Positions 59,377 to 64,000 of a stretch of 64,000 bases of DNA are shown in pieces. A program made the position numbers and the translations under genes. The first letter of the stretch is position 1, and every line of letters starts with the position of its first letter. The stretch comes from Comamonadaceae bacterium (lineage in GTDB: Bacteria; Pseudomonadota; Gammaproteobacteria; Burkholderiales; Burkholderiaceae_C). Where the stretch lies: positions 361,449-425,448 of the forward strand of contig JAJTEW010000002.1 of NCBI GenBank assembly GCA_021299875.1. Reading direction: 5' to 3'. The notes below the pieces were generated by a model. The model did no database searches, was not told where the DNA came from, and saw nothing but the letters and a program-made list of their open reading frames with translations.

Positions 59377-61389
59377 ATGTGGCCTGAAGCCGGCCACATG
59401 GCCTTGATCATGGCGGCTTGGGTCGCCTTGGCGCAAGCGGTGTTGCCGCTGTGGGGCAGTTTGTCGGTGAGCCGCGCAGGCTGGCAAGCGTTGGCCAGGC
59501 CTTTGGCGCAGTTGCAACTGGTCTTGATTGTGTTGTCGTTTGGTGCTTTGTGGCATGCGTTTTATGTGCACGATTTCAGTGTCGTGTATGTGGCCAACAA
59601 CTCCAATACTTTGCTGCCTACGCCATACCGCCTCTCGGCAATTTGGGCAGGTCACGAAGGCTCCTTGGTGTTGTGGGTCTTGATGCTGGCATTCTGGTCG
59701 GTGGCCGTGGCCATGTTTTCCAAGCGTTTGCCGCAAGCCATGGTGGCGCAAGTGCTGGGCGTCATGGGCGCGGTGTCGGTGGGCTTTTTGGTCTTCATCT
59801 TGGCCTTGTCCAATCCGTTTGCCCGGCAGTTCCCGGCACCCGCCGAGGGGCGTGATTTGACACCTTTGCTGCAAGACCCGGGTTTGGTCATTCATCCGCC
59901 GATGCTCTACATGGGCTATGTGGGTTTGTCGGTGGCGTTTGCTTTTGCCATGGCGGCGCTGCTTTCGGGGCGGCTCGATGCGGCGTGGGCGCGTTGGGCA
60001 AGGCCTTGGACGGTGGCGGCCTGGGGCTTTTTAACGCTGGGCATTGCGCTGGGGTCTTGGTGGGCTTACTACGAATTGGGTTGGGGCGGCTGGTGGTTTT
60101 GGGACCCGGTTGAAAACGCCTCGCTCATGCCTTGGTTGGTGGCTACAGCGCTCATCCATTCGCTCATGGTCACGGACAAGCGTGGGCAGTTCAAGGCCTG
60201 GACGGTGCTCTTGGCCATTGGCGCTTTCTCACTCAGCTTGTTGGGCACCTTCCTTGTGCGCTCGGGCGTGTTGACTTCGGTGCACGCCTTTGCCACCGAC
60301 CCGGGGCGGGGGGTGTTCATCTTGCTGTTTTTGGTGGTGGTGGTGGGTGTGTCGCTGGCTTTGTTTGCCTGGCGCGCCCCCCAGTGGGCCAATGCCTCGC
60401 AGCCTGTCGTGGGTTCGCGCGAATCGTTTTTGCTGCTCAACAGCGTGCTCTTGGTGGTGGCCATGGCGGCGGTGTTGTTGGGCACTTTGTACCCATTGAT
60501 CATCGACGCGCTCAACCTGGGCAAGTTGTCGGTTGGCCCACCGTATTTCGACCGCGTGTTTGTGCCGCTGATGGTGCCGCTCTTGCTGGCCATGGTGCCG
60601 GGCACGGTGGTGCCTTGGCACGTGGCGCGCTGGGCGGCGGTGCGCTCTGTCTTGGTACCAGGGGCCTTGGCGCTTTTGTTGGCCAGTGCTTGGGCCACTT
60701 GGGGCGCCGCGCCTCAGGCTGCAGAGGCCGTGACCAACGCCGGCGGTTGGCTCACGGTGATGGGCGGCACGCTGGGCGGCTGGATCGTGCTGTCGGGCGC
60801 TTGGCAAATCGCGCAGCGCCTGCGTGTGCCTGGATCGCCTGGCCTGGCTTGGTGGGGCATGCAGGTCGCGCACATGGGCGTGGCGGTACTGGTGCTGGGC
60901 ATCACCGGCGTCAAGTCTTTTGAGGTGGAGCGTGACGTGCGTTTGGGTCTGGGTGATTCGGTCACGGTGGCCGGTGTGCGTTACCAACTGATCGGTGTGG
61001 GCAACCATTTGGGACCGAATTATTTGGCCTTGCGCGCGCAAGTGCATTTGTTTGAAGGCGAGCCGGGCAGCGAACGGCAGGTGGGCACTTTGCTGCCTGA
61101 AAAACGGCGCTACGTTTCCAGTGCCATGCCCATGACCGAAGCGGGGATCGACCGCAACCTCTGGCGTGACCGTTATGTCTCTTTGGGCGAGCCCTTGGCG
61201 GGCGAGCCACCCCAGTGGAGCTTTCGGGTCTACCACAAGCCTTTTGTGTCGTGGATTTGGCTGGGTGCGGTGTTCATGGTGTTGGGCGGGGGCTTGGCCG
61301 CTTTTGACAGGCGCTACCGGCAGGCGCCTGTGAAGTCCAGTGCGAGCGCAGCGAAAGTGGCCCCTGGCAAGCTGGGGGCACTGGGATGA
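59377..61389 (+). CDS. ccmF: Cytochrome c heme lyase subunit CcmF
   Basis: CcmF is the heme lyase core that joins heme to apocytochromes. The 670-aa protein has about 14 helices, with HEGSLVLWVLMLAFW, the DPGLVIHPPMLYMGYVGLSV segment and the WWD domain ELGWGGWWFWDPVENASLMP. The stop overlaps ccmG as ATGA. It is large and normal in length. Confidence 0.96.
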   Translation: MWPEAGHMALIMAAWVALAQAVLPLWGSLSVSRAGWQALARPLAQLQLVLIVLSFGALWHAFYVHDFSVVYVANNSNTLLPTPYRLSAIWAGHEGSLVLWVLMLAFWSVAVAMFSKRLPQAMVAQVLGVMGAVSVGFLVFILALSNPFARQFPAPAEGRDLTPLLQDPGLVIHPPMLYMGYVGLSVAFAFAMAALLSGRLDAAWARWARPWTVAAWGFLTLGIALGSWWAYYELGWGGWWFWDPVENASLMPWLVATALIHSLMVTDKRGQFKAWTVLLAIGAFSLSLLGTFLVRSGVLTSVHAFATDPGRGVFILLFLVVVVGVSLALFAWRAPQWANASQPVVGSRESFLLLNSVLLVVAMAAVLLGTLYPLIIDALNLGKLSVGPPYFDRVFVPLMVPLLLAMVPGTVVPWHVARWAAVRSVLVPGALALLLASAWATWGAAPQAAEAVTNAGGWLTVMGGTLGGWIVLSGAWQIAQRLRVPGSPGLAWWGMQVAHMGVAVLVLGITGVKSFEVERDVRLGLGDSVTVAGVRYQLIGVGNHLGPNYLALRAQVHLFEGEPGSERQVGTLLPEKRRYVSSAMPMTEAGIDRNLWRDRYVSLGEPLAGEPPQWSFRVYHKPFVSWIWLGAVFMVLGGGLAAFDRRYRQAPVKSSASAAKVAPGKLGALG

Positions 61390-62000
61390 GTGTTCCAACC
61401 AGCGTTGGCCAAACCCGGCGCATGCCGCGCTGGGTGTTTGTGCCGCTGGCGCTGTTTTTGGGCATGGCGGTGTTTTTGGCGGTGGGGCTGACGCGTAACC
61501 CACAAGAAATTCCTTCGCCGCTCATCGGTCAACCGGCGCCTGTTTTCCAGTTGCCTTTGGTGGGCGGGGCTGGGGTGTTTGGCGCTGAGCAATTCAAGGG
61601 GCAGCTGACGCTCGTCAACCTGTGGGCCACTTGGTGCGCAGGTTGCAAAGAAGAACATCCCCTTTTGATGGCTTTGGCCCGTCAACCCGGTTTGCAAATG
61701 GTGGGCATCAATTACAAAGAGCTACAGGCTTCAGAGTTGTCGGGGCAAGACCCGTTGAGCCCTGAAGCGGTACAAAAAGCCACGGCGCGCAGCCAAGCTT
61801 GGTTGCAAAAACAAGGTCAAGCTTTTGGCGTGAACCTGCTCGATTTGGATGGTCGGGTGGGCATGGACTTTGGTGTGTATGGCTTGCCTGAGACGTATTT
61901 GGTGGACCGCCAGGGTGTGGTGCGTTTTAAGCATGCCGGGGCTTTAACGCCGGAAGTTTTGCAGCAAAAATTGCTGCCTCTGATGCGGAGTTTGCAGTGA
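61386..62000 (+). CDS. ccmG: Thiol:disulfide oxidoreductase CcmG/DsbE
   Basis: The 204-aa membrane-anchored thioredoxin-fold protein reduces apocytochrome CXXCH cysteines. The anchor is residues 15-36 (VFVPLALFLGMAVFLAVGL), the active site is LWATWCAGCKEEHP (Cys-Ala-Gly-Cys), and GVYGLPETYLVDRQGVV holds the cis-Pro region. The stop overlaps the ccmH start. Confidence 0.94.
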   Translation: MSVPTSVGQTRRMPRWVFVPLALFLGMAVFLAVGLTRNPQEIPSPLIGQPAPVFQLPLVGGAGVFGAEQFKGQLTLVNLWATWCAGCKEEHPLLMALARQPGLQMVGINYKELQASELSGQDPLSPEAVQKATARSQAWLQKQGQAFGVNLLDLDGRVGMDFGVYGLPETYLVDRQGVVRFKHAGALTPEVLQQKLLPLMRSLQ

Positions 62001-62557
62001 AGCGCTTGGTGTTCTCCATTCGGCGAAATGCCATGCATGGTGTTTTGGCCAGTGCATTGTGGTGGGCTGTTTCGGTGGGGGCCCAAGCGCCGAGTGCGCC
62101 GGTGGCGTCAATGGCCCCGACTGCGCCGGTTGTTCAAGCGGCCCTGCCGGGTGTGGGCGCCACCGTTTTGGCGCAGGGTGATGCGCCCATGACCGCGCCG
62201 ATCCAAGCGCGCTGGGACCACATCGCGGCCGAGCTGCGCTGCTTGGTGTGCCAAAACGAATCCTTGGCCTCCTCGAATGCAGAGTTGGCAGTCGACTTGC
62301 GCCGTGAGGTGCGCAGCTTGATCGAGCAAGGCCAAAGCGATGCCGATATCCGCAGCTTTTTGGTCAAACGCTATGGCGACTTTGTGCTCTACAAGCCCGA
62401 AGTCAAGCCCGTGACCTGGCTGCTGTGGTTTGGCCCCTTTGCCTTGTTGCTGATGGCCTTGGCGGTGGCGCTGCGCCTGATGCGCCGCACGCCTGCTGAG
62501 CCAGCACCTTTGACCGACAGCGAGCGCGAACGCGTTCGCCGAATGCTGGAGTCCTGA
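61997..62557 (+). CDS. ccmH: Cytochrome c maturation protein CcmH
   Basis: The 186-aa protein has a signal peptide, the redox motif LRCLVCQNESLASSNAELA, the segment VRSLIEQGQSDADIRSFLVKRYGDFVLYKP, and a C-terminal helix. It handles the apocytochrome thiols with CcmG. The GTG at 61997 overlaps the ccmG stop (GTGA); ATG 62033 is an alternative. The stop shares one base with the ccmI start (TGATG). Confidence 0.93.
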   Translation: MKRLVFSIRRNAMHGVLASALWWAVSVGAQAPSAPVASMAPTAPVVQAALPGVGATVLAQGDAPMTAPIQARWDHIAAELRCLVCQNESLASSNAELAVDLRREVRSLIEQGQSDADIRSFLVKRYGDFVLYKPEVKPVTWLLWFGPFALLLMALAVALRLMRRTPAEPAPLTDSERERVRRMLES

Positions 62558-63792
62558 TGTCCTTTTTGCCGCCTTGGATGGGTTTGTTGTGTGTGCTCCT
62601 GTGCCTGGGTGGCTTGGCCGCCTGGGTGGTGCAGCGGGGCTTGAAGGAAAAAGTGCCTGCTGTGAACGGCGATGTGCAATCCCAAGTGAACCGTCAAATT
62701 CACCAGCAACATTTGGCCGATTTGGACCGTGCCTTGAGCGAGGGGCGCTTGAATGCGGCGCAACACCAATCGGCGCGCGATGAGTTGTTGCGTCACGTGC
62801 TGGACGATGACGCACAGGCCCATATCAGCCGCTCGAACGCGAGCCTGTCCGTGGCGTGGCGCTGGATCGTGGTGGGCTTGGTCTTGCTCAGCGGCCTGAG
62901 TTATGTGCAACGGGGTGCGCCGCAGGCGTGGTGGACTGTGCCTTTGAGTCAACGGGTCAAGATCAGCGCCACCACACCTGAACAATTGGCCGAGCAAACC
63001 CGACAGTGGCTGCAGACCACACAAAAACAACCCAAGGATGCCGAGGCTTGGTTGACTTTGGCGCGTTTGCATGCCGCCCAAAACGCACATGCTTTGGCCG
63101 AGCAAGCCTTGGCTCAGGTACTCAGCTTGGCGCCTGAGCCCGATCTCTGGATCGAGCGCGCGCAAATGAAAGCCTTGAGTGCGGGCGGTGTGTATGCCGG
63201 AGAGCCTTGGCAATGGATTCAAGACGTGTTGCGCACGCAGCCCCAGCACCTGAACGCTTTGGTGTTGGCGGGCAGTGCGGCCTTGTCTGAAAAAAAATAC
63301 GATGCGGCGCAAAAATTTTGGCAACAAGCCTTGAGCCAGGTGCCCGCAAACAGCGAGGCTGCTGACGGTCTGCAGCAAGCCGTTGCGAAGGCGGGTCAGT
63401 TACAGCAAGCGCAAGGGGCCGAGGTCAAAGCAGCGGGCAGTCCGGACGATCAGCGGCTCTTGATTCAGGGCGAAGTTCGTGTTTCTTCTGATGTGCAAAG
63501 CCAAATCGGTGCAGGGGCGACTTTGTTTGTCTATGCCTTGGCCGAGGATGGCTCGCGTCGCCCCGTGGCCATCTGGCGCGGCACGCCTGCTGCATGGCCT
63601 GTGCGCTTTGGCTTGAGCGACAGCATGGGCATGGGCGCACCGCCCTTGTTGTCATCGTTGGCACAGGTGCGCCTGGTGGCCCGCATCTCCAAAACGGGAT
63701 CGGCGCAAAAGCAAGAGGGCGATCTTCAGGTCGAACTGCCCGGTGTGAAGACGGGCGTGCAAGGCGTGGTGCTTCAGATCTCTGGTCGTTGA
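62557..63792 (+). CDS. ccmI: Cytochrome c maturation TPR protein CcmI
   Basis: CcmI holds apocytochrome c for the heme lyase. The 411-aa protein has two N-terminal helices bracketing a cytoplasmic loop (LADLDRALSEGRLN is the family's hallmark), then a periplasmic TPR domain (EAWLTLARLHAAQNAHALAEQALAQ and following repeats) and a C-terminal beta domain. It is the last gene of the operon. Confidence 0.93.
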   Translation: MSFLPPWMGLLCVLLCLGGLAAWVVQRGLKEKVPAVNGDVQSQVNRQIHQQHLADLDRALSEGRLNAAQHQSARDELLRHVLDDDAQAHISRSNASLSVAWRWIVVGLVLLSGLSYVQRGAPQAWWTVPLSQRVKISATTPEQLAEQTRQWLQTTQKQPKDAEAWLTLARLHAAQNAHALAEQALAQVLSLAPEPDLWIERAQMKALSAGGVYAGEPWQWIQDVLRTQPQHLNALVLAGSAALSEKKYDAAQKFWQQALSQVPANSEAADGLQQAVAKAGQLQQAQGAEVKAAGSPDDQRLLIQGEVRVSSDVQSQIGAGATLFVYALAEDGSRRPVAIWRGTPAAWPVRFGLSDSMGMGAPPLLSSLAQVRLVARISKTGSAQKQEGDLQVELPGVKTGVQGVVLQISGR

Positions 63793-63879
63793 CTACTGGC
63801 TGCAGGCCACGTGCACGGGTGCCCGCAAATCACCAGGGTGCCTACAGACCACTTACAAGGCTTGCCGGCGGCTGCCTTG

Positions 63880-64000
63880 TCAGCCTTGGCGCAATTTTCG
63901 TGAATGGCTGTGCACCGCCTCGACCAGCGCCGTCACATGCTCGGGCGGGGTGTATTGGCTGATGCCGTGGCCCAGGTTGAAGATGTGCGTGGGGCCGGTG
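63880..64000 (-). CDS. hemE: Uroporphyrinogen decarboxylase, C-terminal fragment (runs off the window)
   Basis: Only the last 40 codons lie in the window. The peptide [20 protein letters not shown] followed by [18 protein letters not shown] is the conserved C-terminus of HemE, which makes coproporphyrinogen III for heme and bacteriochlorophyll. It converges on ccmI with 87 bp between the stops. No clear terminator is seen there, though a weak AAGGC/GCCTT stem exists. Confidence 0.9.
   Translation of the reverse strand, partial: TGPTHIFNLGHGISQYTPPEHVTALVEAVHSHSRKLRQG

Overview
The window is a photosynthesis gene cluster (PGC) of an aerobic, bacteriochlorophyll-a-producing purple bacterium, most probably a betaproteobacterium of the Burkholderiales (Rubrivivax/Rhodoferax/Limnohabitans-like). 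The evidence is the puf order with a tetraheme PufC, the spheroidene-type genes crtA/crtC/crtD, a Tat-exported HiPIP, the O2-dependent cyclase AcsF, a high-G+C codon style, and the absence of Rhodobacter-type pufQ/pufX at the usual positions. Taxonomy is inferred from gene content only.

Layout: (1) 1-12.2 kb, plus strand: bchYZ, pufB, an unrecognised 74-codon membrane gene, pufA, pufLMC, crtADC, LH2 genes pucBA, pucC and a 28-residue membrane microORF, closed by a strong terminator. (2) 12.2-24.7 kb, non-photosynthetic insertion: an RRM RNA-binding protein, a LysE/ArgO exporter, and a ureide/hydantoin (probably allantoin-derived) catabolic block. That block holds an Asp/Glu/hydantoin racemase-family protein, a five-gene peptide-type ABC importer, an amidase, ureidoglycolate lyase, a GntR/FCD regulator and an M20 N-carbamoyl/allantoate amidohydrolase. 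(3) 24.7-42.1 kb, minus strand: one long operon-like run bchFNBHLM-lhaA-puhABC-acsF-puhE-crtIB ending in a BLUF blue-light sensor. (4) 42.1-49.8 kb, plus strand: ppaA/aerR, ppsR (frameshifted in this sequence), bchG, a third PucC-family gene, bchP, tspO and an alpha/beta hydrolase. (5) 49.8-55.9 kb, minus strand: bchIDO followed by a CPA1 antiporter, then a separate NnrU-family gene. (6) 56.0-63.8 kb, plus strand: HiPIP and a complete cytochrome c maturation operon ccmABCDEFGHI, with the 3' end of hemE on the minus strand at the right edge.

Together the genes encode much of the Mg branch of bacteriochlorophyll synthesis, the phytoene-to-spheroidenone carotenoid steps, reaction centre, LH1, LH2, their assembly factors, periplasmic electron donors and the heme attachment machinery. 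bchX/bchC, crtE and crtF are not in the window. Seven PpsR/CrtJ-type boxes (TGT-N12-ACA; one has a last-base mismatch) lie in the bchF/ppaA, bchG, bchI, HiPIP/NnrU and ccmA upstream regions, so the regulon here seems to include cytochrome c maturation.

Items most worth a second look: the 74-aa gene inserted between pufB and pufA; an LH2 alpha chain with the Phe44-Leu45 signature of B800-820 antennae; the 28-aa microORF after pucC; the single-base disruption of ppsR; the apparent split of an AppA-like function into separate BLUF and PpaA genes; and a PpsR box in front of ccmA.
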